From Nitrososphaerota archaeon (GTDB taxonomy: Archaea; Thermoproteota; Nitrososphaeria; Nitrososphaerales; Nitrosopumilaceae), in contig JAJPKL010000027.1 of assembly GCA_021323705.1 (NCBI GenBank), positions 1 through 64,000 of the forward strand: DNA of 64,000 bases. Reading direction: 5' to 3'. The first letter of the stretch is position 1; each line of letters opens with the position of its first letter. The notes beneath the pieces are model-generated. The model had not been told where the DNA came from and searched no databases. It was given only the letters and a program-made list of their open reading frames with translations. This document shows, piece by piece, positions 21,155-30,232 of the stretch. The translations under genes were made by a program, and so were the position numbers.

Positions 21155-21384
21155 TCTATTACTGTCATTGTAAGCGTAGAGCGCACATTTTTGAGTTGCC
21201 TTATACGGCTGGATATGGTCTTTTTGAGCGTCTCGTTGTCTGGCGCCTCTATCTTAACCACAAGATCATAGGCGCCATAAAGAACATAGACGTACTTGAC
21301 GTGCTCGATTGATTTTACCTCGGCGAGCAATTCGTTTTCTTTTCCTAGTTCGGCGTTAAGCAAGACAAACGCTATTGGCATCAC
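21151..21384 (-). CDS. Lrp/AsnC ligand-binding (RAM) domain protein lacking HTH
   Basis: 77 aa, YVLYGAYDLVVKIEAPDNETLKKTI typical RAM domain. Confidence 0.88.
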   Translation of the reverse strand: MMPIAFVLLNAELGKENELLAEVKSIEHVKYVYVLYGAYDLVVKIEAPDNETLKKTISSRIRQLKNVRSTLTMTVIE

Positions 21385-21462
21385 TTGGTCTTGATATGGT
21401 ATGATATTAAATATTGTGCGGGTTCGTTTGGTTTAAATTAAAAAAATAATCCTAGATAGCGT

Positions 21463-22458
21463 TTGATAGTAATAGATGAAAAAACGATCTTCGATGAGAT
21501 CCAAAGAAGAAAACCTGTATCAGTTGCACTGAATGGACCAGATGGAATTTTACCGAAGATACAGGAAACTGCATCAAAGATAATGGAAAGGTTTGGAATT
21601 CCTGCCTATGTTCTTGCAGACAGCTGTTTTGGAACATGTGACATGAACACAAATGGCGCCAAAGTGCTTGGAGCAGAGATTCTTTTCCACATTGGACATA
21701 CGATAAATTCCACAAGTTTTGGCGACAACATAGTTCTTGTCGATGCGTTTGACAACATTTCATTTGACACCATAGCGGAGAAATGTGCGGAAGAGTTTAG
21801 AGGAAAGACAGTATCACTTGTAACAGACAGCCAGCACCTCCATGAGGTAGATAAGGTAAGGACCATACTTGAACATGGAGGGGTCCAAGTCTTGGTAGGA
21901 AAGGGGAAGGGACAGCTAAATGACGGCCAAGTTTTTGGTTGCGAGTTTTATCCTGTGATGGAAACAAGAGATAGTGTAGATGCCAACATCTTCTTGGGCC
22001 AGAGCAACTTTCATGCAGCTGGTATTGCATTATCAACAAACAGACCCACCTATGTTCTTGATCCATACTTTAATGAGATAAGAGAAGTGACAGGGTTTGC
22101 TCAGACGCTTCAAAAAAAGTCCATACTTGCAGTCTACAAGGCTGCCGAGGCCGAATCATTTGGCATAATTGTCGGCCTAAAGGAAGGGCAGTTCTCAAAG
22201 ACAACTGCTCTCAAGTTCAAAAAAGAACTGGAAACCCTTGGAAGAAAAGTTCAGCTCTTTGCACTAACTGAGATAACAGATGACAAGCTGCGAAATCTAA
22301 AAGGGATTGATGCCTTCATACAGGTAGCATGCCCTCGAATTTCAACCGACAATCAGTTCCACAAGCCGGTCTTGTCCACCCCACAGGCAAATGCACTTGT
22401 CAAGCTGTTAAAAAAAGAAAATGTAGACAGCATATTTCAAATTCCACACTGGCTATAG
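21463..22458 (+). CDS. dph2: Diphthamide biosynthesis enzyme Dph2
   Basis: YVLADSCFGTCDMN, DAFDNI, FLGQSNFHAAGIAL, ACPRISTDNQ; N-terminal start not certain. Confidence 0.93.
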   Translation: MIVIDEKTIFDEIQRRKPVSVALNGPDGILPKIQETASKIMERFGIPAYVLADSCFGTCDMNTNGAKVLGAEILFHIGHTINSTSFGDNIVLVDAFDNISFDTIAEKCAEEFRGKTVSLVTDSQHLHEVDKVRTILEHGGVQVLVGKGKGQLNDGQVFGCEFYPVMETRDSVDANIFLGQSNFHAAGIALSTNRPTYVLDPYFNEIREVTGFAQTLQKKSILAVYKAAEAESFGIIVGLKEGQFSKTTALKFKKELETLGRKVQLFALTEITDDKLRNLKGIDAFIQVACPRISTDNQFHKPVLSTPQANALVKLLKKENVDSIFQIPHWL

Positions 22459-22503
22459 TCAGTATCAATCAATCAAGCGGCACTAAATCAATAGAGAGCA
22501 GAT

Positions 22504-23256
22504 TCATTTTTGTTCTACTAGAATCGAGTTTTTCCTGTATTGAATCGGCAGATCAATTACAATAAGCTCTGTATCTCTTTGGGCACGAACTTTTAAGATT
22601 TCTTCATTTTCTATCTGTGCAGCATCTCTAGTATAGAGTGTTTTTCCGTTGAGGTCTAGTTTTCCATCAATAACAAAGAGGTATGCAATTCTGCTCTTTT
22701 CTAGGACATGACTCAATTCTGTGCCCGTTTCAATATTTGAGATGTAAAATGTTGCATCTTGACTTATTGCAAGCTTGTCTTTTTGATTAGAGTTCTTTGG
22801 CACTATAACAGAAAGTAGTTTGTTTCTTCTGTCGTCTTTTGAATATATCTTCTGTTCCCATGATGGCTGCAGTCCCCTCGTATCACTGAAGATCCACATC
22901 TGCAAGAGCCGCAGTGGTTTTTCATTTGAATGGTTAAATTCGGAATGAAACACTCCAGTTCCCGCAGACATTCTCTGTATTTCCCTTGGCTGTATTATTC
23001 CATGGTTTCCAAGGTTGTCCTTGTGCTCAAGTACACCATCTATTACGTAGGTTACTATCTCCATGTCTTGATGTTTGTGAAAGTCAAAGCCAGTTCCAGG
23101 CTTGATTGTATCATCGTTGAAGACACGCAGCGGTCCAAAGTTGATGTTGTTTGGGTCATAGTATTCAGCAAAGGAAAAGTGATGATATGTTGTTAACCAG
23201 TCAGTTTCTCCTTTGTATTGTTCCTGTTCTTTTATTATTCGAATCACGTATATCAT
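22504..23256 (-). CDS. Pirin family protein
   Basis: FGPLRVFNDDTIKPGTGFDFHKHQDMEIVTYVIDGVLEHKDNLGN. Confidence 0.92.
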   Translation of the reverse strand: MIYVIRIIKEQEQYKGETDWLTTYHHFSFAEYYDPNNINFGPLRVFNDDTIKPGTGFDFHKHQDMEIVTYVIDGVLEHKDNLGNHGIIQPREIQRMSAGTGVFHSEFNHSNEKPLRLLQMWIFSDTRGLQPSWEQKIYSKDDRRNKLLSVIVPKNSNQKDKLAISQDATFYISNIETGTELSHVLEKSRIAYLFVIDGKLDLNGKTLYTRDAAQIENEEILKVRAQRDTELIVIDLPIQYRKNSILVEQK

Positions 23257-23373
23257 ATGGCTGAAAATCTACTTAAAACACACCCTGCAGAAAACCATTC
23301 CTAGTAGATGCATCTGCAGATAGAGAAAAAATTGGAATAAACAATTATAATCGTCAAAACCGCAGGTGCTACG

Positions 23374-23928
23374 TTGTCAAGCAAACAGGCACTTCCCGGA
23401 GACAAGATTGCAATAATTGAGGAATTTGAGACAGGTCAGAACACATTTGATGACGGCCACTCGATAAGATCCCTTGTAGTTGGCACACCTGAATTTGACA
23501 AGGCAAACAGAGTGGCCAAGATTAGCGAGATGAAAAAAGTAGCAGTGCCCAAGCCAGGCAATGTCATAGTGGGAAATGTGTCTGCGTTGATGAACAACAT
23601 GTTTGCAATTAATGTGGTATACATTGATGGCAGGCCTACTCATGCCGGCCTTGAAGTCATTTGCCAGGCAAAAGGTGCAAAAAAGAGAATTCTTGTCAGG
23701 GTAGGAGACATTGCAACTGCCAAAGTAATCAGTCTGCTAAATGGTGTAATTCACGCAGTAATCAGCGAACCTGAGCTTGGGGTCTTGTTTACCAAGTGTA
23801 ACAAATGTGCTGGAAGTGTTGTGGCGCTTGGGAGTAACGTAAAATGTATAGATTGTGGATATATTGAAGAAAGAAAGCTGTCAACCAAATTTGGAAACAG
23901 CGATTTTATAAAATTCGATTCTAATTAA
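23374..23928 (+). CDS. csl4: Exosome complex RNA-binding protein Csl4
   Basis: N-terminal PGDKIAIIEEFETG, central S1-like domain, C-terminal zinc ribbon CNKC..CIDCG. Confidence 0.93.
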   Translation: MSSKQALPGDKIAIIEEFETGQNTFDDGHSIRSLVVGTPEFDKANRVAKISEMKKVAVPKPGNVIVGNVSALMNNMFAINVVYIDGRPTHAGLEVICQAKGAKKRILVRVGDIATAKVISLLNGVIHAVISEPELGVLFTKCNKCAGSVVALGSNVKCIDCGYIEERKLSTKFGNSDFIKFDSN

Positions 23929-23932
23929 AAAC

Positions 23933-24748
23933 ATGCTCAAAGCCGCATTTCAGGGAGAGCGTGGCGCGTACAGCGAAGCCGCCGCCATGGCCTTTTTCAA
24001 GGATTCAATTGAGACCGTTCCCTTTCCTACCTTCCACGAAGTCTTGGAATCTGCAGAGACTGGCAAGACAGACTATGCGATACTGCCTGTTGAAAACTCG
24101 CTTGAAGGCAGCGTTGGCGAGAGCTACGACCTGCTTTTGACCACCAAACTAGACGTTACAGGGGAGATCTACCACAGGATAAAGCACTGTCTTATCGGAT
24201 TTGAGAGGCTGGAAAAAATTGATACCGTATATTCGCATCCACAGGCACTTGGCCAGTGTAGGAAATTCATACAGGATCACCACCTCAAGGCAATACCCAC
24301 TTATGATACTGCAGGAAGTGTCAAGATCCTGCTTGAATTAAAACAGAACAACATTGCATGCATAGCAAGCAGAAGAGCTGCTGAGATATACAAGGTTCCC
24401 ATAATAAAAGAAGGCATAGAAGACAATGCCAGCAACTACACTAGATTTCTTGTCCTTTCAAATAAAGCGCACAGCAAAACTGCAAAAGACAAGACATCCA
24501 TCATATTCTCAATAAAGCACGTTCCAGGTGCGCTGTACAACGTGCTTGAGAAATTTCATGCAAACAAAATAAATCTCACAAAGATAGAGTCGCGCCCTAC
24601 AAAGACCACGCCGTGGGAATACAACTTTTATGTCGATTTTGAAGGGAGCCAGAACGACAGAAACATCAAGGATGCACTTGAAAAGATAAGACCTAATACC
24701 ATATTCCTAAAAATCCTAGGTTCGTACCCAAGGGCAGAGCTTGGCTAA
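23933..24748 (+). CDS. pheA: Prephenate dehydratase
   Basis: FQGERGAYSEAAA, ILPVENSLEGSVGESYD, NYTRFLVL, C-terminal ACT domain KINLTKIESRP. Confidence 0.95.
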   Translation: MLKAAFQGERGAYSEAAAMAFFKDSIETVPFPTFHEVLESAETGKTDYAILPVENSLEGSVGESYDLLLTTKLDVTGEIYHRIKHCLIGFERLEKIDTVYSHPQALGQCRKFIQDHHLKAIPTYDTAGSVKILLELKQNNIACIASRRAAEIYKVPIIKEGIEDNASNYTRFLVLSNKAHSKTAKDKTSIIFSIKHVPGALYNVLEKFHANKINLTKIESRPTKTTPWEYNFYVDFEGSQNDRNIKDALEKIRPNTIFLKILGSYPRAELG

Positions 24749-25209
24749 AAGCCCCGCGGCTTTCTAATCGAAAAGGCTGCGCTAAATCCAATTATCAGGA
24801 CTCCTGACGATATCACTAGGATGTGGGACATGAATATCAGCGGGCTTTGGACAGCTTCAAGATTTCCTGTAACATGTACAGTAGAGCCGCCGGTATTTGT
24901 CACATTGATAAAGTGCTTCCCATCTGCAAGACTGTACCAGTCAAAGCTTGTATTATTTTGAAAATCTTGGTCCACCTGCAATCCATTAGACGGAGTCTTC
25001 AGAGTTACATGGAAGGAGCTTCCAGTCACGTTAAGAAACTCGTGGAAATGTTTCTGCGCATCAAATAGGAATACATCGCTTTTTCCAATATCTACAGAAT
25101 CATTGACTACATTAACGTTGGATACAAGCGACTGTATCAGAAAAAAAGTTCCAAGTCCAATTGCAAGTGCACCTATGCCAATTCCTATTGCAGTCTTTTT
25201 TGTCAGCAC
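24745..25209 (-). CDS. Hypothetical protein with two TM segments
   Basis: TM helices at both ends; no recognisable family. Confidence 0.6.
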   Translation of the reverse strand: MLTKKTAIGIGIGALAIGLGTFFLIQSLVSNVNVVNDSVDIGKSDVFLFDAQKHFHEFLNVTGSSFHVTLKTPSNGLQVDQDFQNNTSFDWYSLADGKHFINVTNTGGSTVHVTGNLEAVQSPLIFMSHILVISSGVLIIGFSAAFSIRKPRGF

Positions 25210-25246
25210 TACTCGAGACTAGATATCATCTATATTTATGAATTTT

Positions 25247-26686
25247 TTACATCAGTTCGACGTCATGAGGCTGGCTTTCTGCGTATCCGGCAGTTGACAT
25301 TTTTATAAATTCTGCATTTTGCTGCATTTGCGGTATGGTATTTGCACCACAGTAGCTTAGGCCTGAGCGTATTCCTCCGGTGAGTTGTTTTACTATATCT
25401 ACAACACTTCCCTTGTACGGAACCATTGCCTCTACACCCTCTGCAACGTAATCGTTGAGGTCCTCACTCATTGCTGCAGTTCCAGTCTCCTTTGACTTTC
25501 TGCCAAGCGCTGCATAAAATGACGCCATTCCTCGGTATATCTTGTACCTCTTGCCGTTTTTCATCACATAAGAGCCGGGACTTTCGTCGGTTCCCCCAAG
25601 CAGGCTTCCAACCATAACTGTTGATGCACCAGCTGCAAGAGCCTTTGTGGCATCACCCGAGTTTCTGACTCCGCCGTCAGAGATTATTGGGATGTCATAC
25701 TTTTTGCCGACTTGGGCGCAGTCAACTACTGCAGTAAGTTGCGGTACGCCAGAGCCTGTGATTACTCTAGTAATGCAGATAGAGCCAGAGCCCACACCGA
25801 CCTTGACTGCATCCACTCCTGCCTTGATCAGATCTTCAGCTCCCTGTGAGGTTGCAACATTTCCTGCAATCAGTTCGCAGTTTGGAAATGCCTTTTTGAT
25901 GAGCCGTACTGTATTGATTGCATTATCGCTGTGTCCGTGTGCAATATCAACTACAATTACATCGGTTCCTGCATCAAGCAGTGCCTCCGTCCTTTCCATA
26001 AAGTCTCCCTTTACCCCTACTGCTGCGCCGACAAGCGGCCTTCCCTTTTTATCCTTTGATGCATGCGGAAAGTTTCCCGCATTTATGATGTCCTTACTTG
26101 TTATCAATCCCTTTACATTTCCCCGCTCGTCTAAGAGCGGCAGTTTTTCAATGCAGTTTTTTCGTATGAGTTCACGCGCTTCCTGTATGCTTACTCCAGC
26201 CTTTGCAGTAATTACATCACTTGTCATTATTTCCTTAACCTGCTTTTTTTCGTCTGCTGGTTCTAACATTGCAATGTCTCTTCGTGTAAGTATTCCCACA
26301 AGTTTGCCTTCCGGCTCTGTAACAAGCAGTCCTGAGACTCCCTTTTCCCTCATGTTCTCGATTGCCTCTCGAATTGTCTGGGTAGGGCCTATTGTGTAGG
26401 GGTTTTCAATTATTACGCTTCCTGAGCGCTTAACCTTGAGTACCTCTGTGACCTGTTCAGATATTGTAAGGAATCTGTGTATTATTCCGATTCCTCCCTC
26501 TCTTGCCATAGCCACTGCCATGGCAGACTCGGTAACAGTATCCATGTTGGCGCTGATGATTGGAATGTTAAGTGATATGTTGCGTGAAAGTTTTGTCTGC
26601 AAATTGGTTTGAGATCTAGTAGCTATGCTGGAGCGTTTGGGAACAAGGAGTACGTCATCGAAAGTTAGTCCTTCCCTGATATCCAA
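25247..26686 (-). CDS. guaB: IMP dehydrogenase with CBS domains
   Basis: GLTFDDVLLVP, CBS pair, VGVGSGSICITR, GGVRNSGDATKALAAGA. Confidence 0.97.
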   Translation of the reverse strand: MDIREGLTFDDVLLVPKRSSIATRSQTNLQTKLSRNISLNIPIISANMDTVTESAMAVAMAREGGIGIIHRFLTISEQVTEVLKVKRSGSVIIENPYTIGPTQTIREAIENMREKGVSGLLVTEPEGKLVGILTRRDIAMLEPADEKKQVKEIMTSDVITAKAGVSIQEARELIRKNCIEKLPLLDERGNVKGLITSKDIINAGNFPHASKDKKGRPLVGAAVGVKGDFMERTEALLDAGTDVIVVDIAHGHSDNAINTVRLIKKAFPNCELIAGNVATSQGAEDLIKAGVDAVKVGVGSGSICITRVITGSGVPQLTAVVDCAQVGKKYDIPIISDGGVRNSGDATKALAAGASTVMVGSLLGGTDESPGSYVMKNGKRYKIYRGMASFYAALGRKSKETGTAAMSEDLNDYVAEGVEAMVPYKGSVVDIVKQLTGGIRSGLSYCGANTIPQMQQNAEFIKMSTAGYAESQPHDVELM

Positions 26687-26730
26687 TGAAACCTTCTTGA
26701 TTAGATTTACATTCTGTTATAAGCCTTTTC

Positions 26731-27609
26731 CTACTTTTTTAGCTCTTGTGCAATTTGTATCGCGTCACAAGTTGCCTTCACATTATGTGTTCTGATTACA
26801 TCGGCACCGTTTAGTACTGCTATGGTTTCTGCTGCAAGCGATCCGGCAAGCCTCTTTTCTGGATCTTTTTGATCCAATATCTGTCCAATGAAAGATTTTC
26901 TAGAGACAGATATGAGAAGAGGCTGACCGAGTTTTATAGATCTGAGATTCCGCATTACAACAAGATCCCTTTTGAGCCAATCAGAATCTATCGTGGTAAA
27001 GAATATTCCTTTTGCCTTTTTTCTAAAAAATCCTATTGCTGGATCGACTACAACCTTGTTTTTTGGTATGCCACACTTGGTTGCAATTGATACACTTTGG
27101 CGCAGTAGGTTTCTTGCCCGCATTACTTGGTTTCCAGTCACTTTCTTTTTGCTAAAGGCGCACACTATAACAGAGGGACGGTACTCTTCCAAAACTTGGG
27201 CCATGTTCACATCATATTGTAATCCTGTAACGTCATTTAGAATCTCTACGCCAAGGGCAAGTGCGGCTCTTGCAACGCTTGCCCTACAGGTATCAATTGA
27301 GATTGGAAGTTTTGATACCTTTTGTATGGCATTAATTGCTTGTGTGACTCTCTTGATCTCAAGACTTTCTGGTACCAACGTCTCAAGATACGGCGCAGTA
27401 GACATGCCCCCAACGTCAACAAAATCTGCGCCGTCTTCTTCCATCTGTTTTACTATATTGGCTATTTCTCTTTGTTCTGTGTATACAGATTTTTTGTAAA
27501 ATGACTCTGGACTGGTGTTGAGTATTCCCATCACCCTTACTTGGTTTGTTCCTCCAACAGGTAGAGAACCCAGTCTGTTCATATGGTTTAATGATTGGAG
27601 CATCGACAT
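26731..27609 (-). CDS. folP: Dihydropteroate synthase-like protein
   Basis: VMGILNTSPESF, DVGGMSTAPY, ISIDTCRASVARAAL, NDVTGL; start may be internal (27582). Confidence 0.88.
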   Translation of the reverse strand: MSMLQSLNHMNRLGSLPVGGTNQVRVMGILNTSPESFYKKSVYTEQREIANIVKQMEEDGADFVDVGGMSTAPYLETLVPESLEIKRVTQAINAIQKVSKLPISIDTCRASVARAALALGVEILNDVTGLQYDVNMAQVLEEYRPSVIVCAFSKKKVTGNQVMRARNLLRQSVSIATKCGIPKNKVVVDPAIGFFRKKAKGIFFTTIDSDWLKRDLVVMRNLRSIKLGQPLLISVSRKSFIGQILDQKDPEKRLAGSLAAETIAVLNGADVIRTHNVKATCDAIQIAQELKK

Positions 27610-28376
27610 TTAGACCTATGAGATTGCAGAGATGGGAACGCAAGTATGGCGAAATACTGCGTGAGTTTGGCTTTAGCAGAAAAGAAGATTTGCATGCGGC
27701 CAAGTTTCTCAACTCACTTCTCCAAAGCAAGGCTCCTTTGGGCAAGCTTGAACGTAAGATAAGAGATAGGACCGTATTTGTAATCGGCGCAGGCCCCTCT
27801 CTTTCTGCATCGATACCACATATCAAAAAATTCAAGGGGGTGACAAAGATTGTAGCCGATGGGGTTGCCAAGGCACTGCTTGAGAATGGTGTAAGGCCGG
27901 ATGTTGTAGTGACAGACCTTGACGGTAACTTGGAATATCTGAAAAAAGCCTCACAGAAAAATGCCGTAATGGTTGTACACTCTCATGGTGATAACATAGG
28001 TGTACTGCCTCTAGCGTTACTCTTTAGAGGCTGTATTGGAACAACGGAAGGAAAGCCTTTTGACAAGATAAGAAACTTTGGTGGATTCACGGATGGTGAC
28101 AGGTGTGTTTTCCTTGCCAGATACTTTGGGGCAAAAAGAATAATCATGTTCGGAATGGACTTTGGAAATAAGGTTGGAATTTATTCAAAAGAGGGCAAAT
28201 ATGATAGAACGGTAAAGATTGCAAAACTTGCAAAGGCAAGAGAACTTTTAGAATGGCTTGCATCAAAAGGCGGATGTAAATTTTACACTACATCAGAAAA
28301 GATCATTGGGTTTGAGAAGATCAGATTTTCTGATATTGCAGAGTTGTTAAGAGAGCAGAAATTGTTTTGTACTTAG
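27591..28376 (+). CDS. mptE: MptE-like (DUF115) 6-hydroxymethyl-7,8-dihydropterin pyrophosphokinase
   Basis: VFVIGAGPSLSASIPHIKKFKG, VVTDLDGNLEYLKKAS; start placed at MIGAS (ORF track starts at 27546). Confidence 0.85.
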   Translation: MIGASTFRPMRLQRWERKYGEILREFGFSRKEDLHAAKFLNSLLQSKAPLGKLERKIRDRTVFVIGAGPSLSASIPHIKKFKGVTKIVADGVAKALLENGVRPDVVVTDLDGNLEYLKKASQKNAVMVVHSHGDNIGVLPLALLFRGCIGTTEGKPFDKIRNFGGFTDGDRCVFLARYFGAKRIIMFGMDFGNKVGIYSKEGKYDRTVKIAKLAKARELLEWLASKGGCKFYTTSEKIIGFEKIRFSDIAELLREQKLFCT

Positions 28377-28421
28377 ATCTTTTATGCAAATGATTATCTC
28401 GATATCTTGTGATATGACAAT

Positions 28422-29222
28422 ATGGAAATAAGGATAGGGTGTACGGGGTGGAACTACGATGGATGGAAAGGATCATTTTACCCTCCAAAACTAGAACCCA
28501 TTGATTATCTAAAACATTATTCATCTGCATTCGATATCACAGAGATCAACTCTACGTTTTATAGAATCCCTTCCGTATCCATGACAAAAAAGTGGTTCGC
28601 CGATACGCCCCCGAACTTTGTCTTTACTGCCAAGCTTCCAAGGATGATAACGCACGAGAACAGGCTGAGACCTGGGCCTTACCTTGACCAGTTTCTGGAT
28701 TCTATCAAGCCGCTTGAATCAAAGATGAAAATATTGGTAATACAACTGCCTCCCTCGCTCTCGTTTTCTGAGGCAAGACCTCAGCTTGAAAAGATGGTAA
28801 ACCATCTGCCTGTGCGGTATAGGTATGCGGTAGAGGGGAGACACCCGTCATGGTTTTCAGACGAGTCGTACAGGTTTATGTCGGAGAGAAACCTCTGCCT
28901 TGCGTGGAGCGAGGTTGAAGGTGTGGCAAACCCAGCTCCTGTTACGGCAGATTTTGTGTATCTACGACTGATTGGGGACAGGTCTATACCTGATAGTGAA
29001 TTTGGTAAGATACGCAGAGACGGAACAGAATTAATACAAAGGTGGGCGGATAAGATTGAATCAATCAAAGATAAGGTAGCGTTTGCAATTGCGATGGCAA
29101 ATAACCACCTGGAAGGCTTTGCTCCTATAACTGCAAATAAGCTACGCGTCTTACTGGGTTTACAATATGTAACGTGGAAAGATGCAAGACAAAGATCACT
29201 TTCTGATTTTACCATGTCATAG
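28422..29222 (+). CDS. DUF72 domain-containing protein
   Basis: EIRIGCTGWNYDGWKGSFYP, YSSAFDITEINSTFYRIPS. Confidence 0.93.
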   Translation: MEIRIGCTGWNYDGWKGSFYPPKLEPIDYLKHYSSAFDITEINSTFYRIPSVSMTKKWFADTPPNFVFTAKLPRMITHENRLRPGPYLDQFLDSIKPLESKMKILVIQLPPSLSFSEARPQLEKMVNHLPVRYRYAVEGRHPSWFSDESYRFMSERNLCLAWSEVEGVANPAPVTADFVYLRLIGDRSIPDSEFGKIRRDGTELIQRWADKIESIKDKVAFAIAMANNHLEGFAPITANKLRVLLGLQYVTWKDARQRSLSDFTMS

Positions 29223-29382
29223 CTAGCTACTTTGTTTATGTGATATACACTAGTTTATTCAACAATACTATTCAAAGAATTGTTTGTTCGGCAATTACTG
29301 TAAAATACTTGAATGGGTGTTACTCTTGGCTCAATTCTAAACCTGTTTTAATATTTATTATCCGTTCATCATTAGAACAAGT

Positions 29383-29949
29383 ATGGACTACCACTCTGAA
29401 GAAGAAATTCGCGACATCTTGGAGCTACGTGAGTGGATAGCAGAAGAGATAGAAAAACGCCAAAAAGAGATAGAAAAACTAACACAAAATATCAGAATTT
29501 TAGATTCGCTTGTAAAACAGTCAAGTTTCAGCAAGGCATCACACCTTGTATCATCGTCTACCAAAAAGAGCTCCCAACCTACGGTGCAGGAGACTGCAAG
29601 TGTGATTCCAATGAAGACTCCAGATAATCAGATAATAGCTAATGCTCACGTCACCCAAGACGAGCTTGTAATTATACCATCAGAGGAGGTATCGCTTGAT
29701 ATAGAGGTACAGCCGTTCAAGTCATTTTTCCTTGGCAGGATAATTGGCAACATGGAAAGCCAGGACAGTACAGACGTCAAGAGCGGCAAGATTCCACAAA
29801 ACACTGCCATAAGCTGCATGGTAAACAAGGAAGGAAACAGAATAAGGGAGATACTTATCAAGAACTATAGGCAGAAAGAGAGGTTAAACGAGATAATCAA
29901 CACAGCAACATGGTCATTTGCGCGAATGGTAGAAAATTCGAGAAAGTAA
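29383..29949 (+). CDS. Conserved hypothetical protein with N-terminal coiled coil
   Basis: LELREWIAEEIEKRQKEIEKLTQNIRILDSL coiled coil; C-terminal NREGNRIREILIKNY-like conserved domain. Confidence 0.7.
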   Translation: MDYHSEEEIRDILELREWIAEEIEKRQKEIEKLTQNIRILDSLVKQSSFSKASHLVSSSTKKSSQPTVQETASVIPMKTPDNQIIANAHVTQDELVIIPSEEVSLDIEVQPFKSFFLGRIIGNMESQDSTDVKSGKIPQNTAISCMVNKEGNRIREILIKNYRQKERLNEIINTATWSFARMVENSRK

Positions 29950-30119
29950 ATTTAGATAAATTCGGATCAGTTGTGCTAATGTTGCCTTTAACCTAGGTGC
30001 TTTGTTGGCAATCATTTTAATAAATATGAGAGGTTGTACTCCCGCAATAGATTCTGTTAAACCTTCAAATCAATAGATTCTGCTGTAATAATCATACTAA
30101 AAGTTAATACCTCTCTTGA

Positions 30120-30232
30120 CATCTACCTTAAGGTAGGTGAGTAAAGTCTACTAGGCAACTAGTAGGATCTGGGCTGAAAGGTAGATGCCCGTGGAACGGG
30201 ATGGGACAAGTAAGCTCAGAGTCACCAATTAA
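30120..30232 (+). pseudogene. Orphan 3' end of an IS200/IS605-type tnpB with omegaRNA-like structured RNA
   Basis: Frame 30185-30232 reads MPVERDGTSKLRVTN*, resembling the tail of the tnpB at 43112-44281 (...GVDGSKLRTRS*). Hairpin CTACTAG-GCAA-CTAGTAG, hairpin CCCGT-GGA-ACGGG, long-range pairs CATCTACC/GGTAGATG and TCTGGGCT/AGCTCAGA, GGTGA/TCACC. Confidence 0.6.

Noticed and set aside
25647-26399. 250-aa plus-strand ORF opposite guaB
   Set aside because: Shadow ORF antisense to guaB, Ser/Pro/Thr-rich, no domain features.
29240-29440. 66-aa ORF between the DUF72 gene and the coiled-coil gene
   Set aside because: Overlaps the well-supported 29383 CDS in another frame and has no domain signature.
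30136-30226. Possible TPP-type riboswitch (CTGAAAGG ... CCCGTGGAAC)
   Set aside because: Superficial resemblance only; the second conserved arm (GATCTGG..AT.CCAGCG-like) is missing, no thiamine gene is adjacent, and the segment ends in a TnpB-like C-terminal reading frame.
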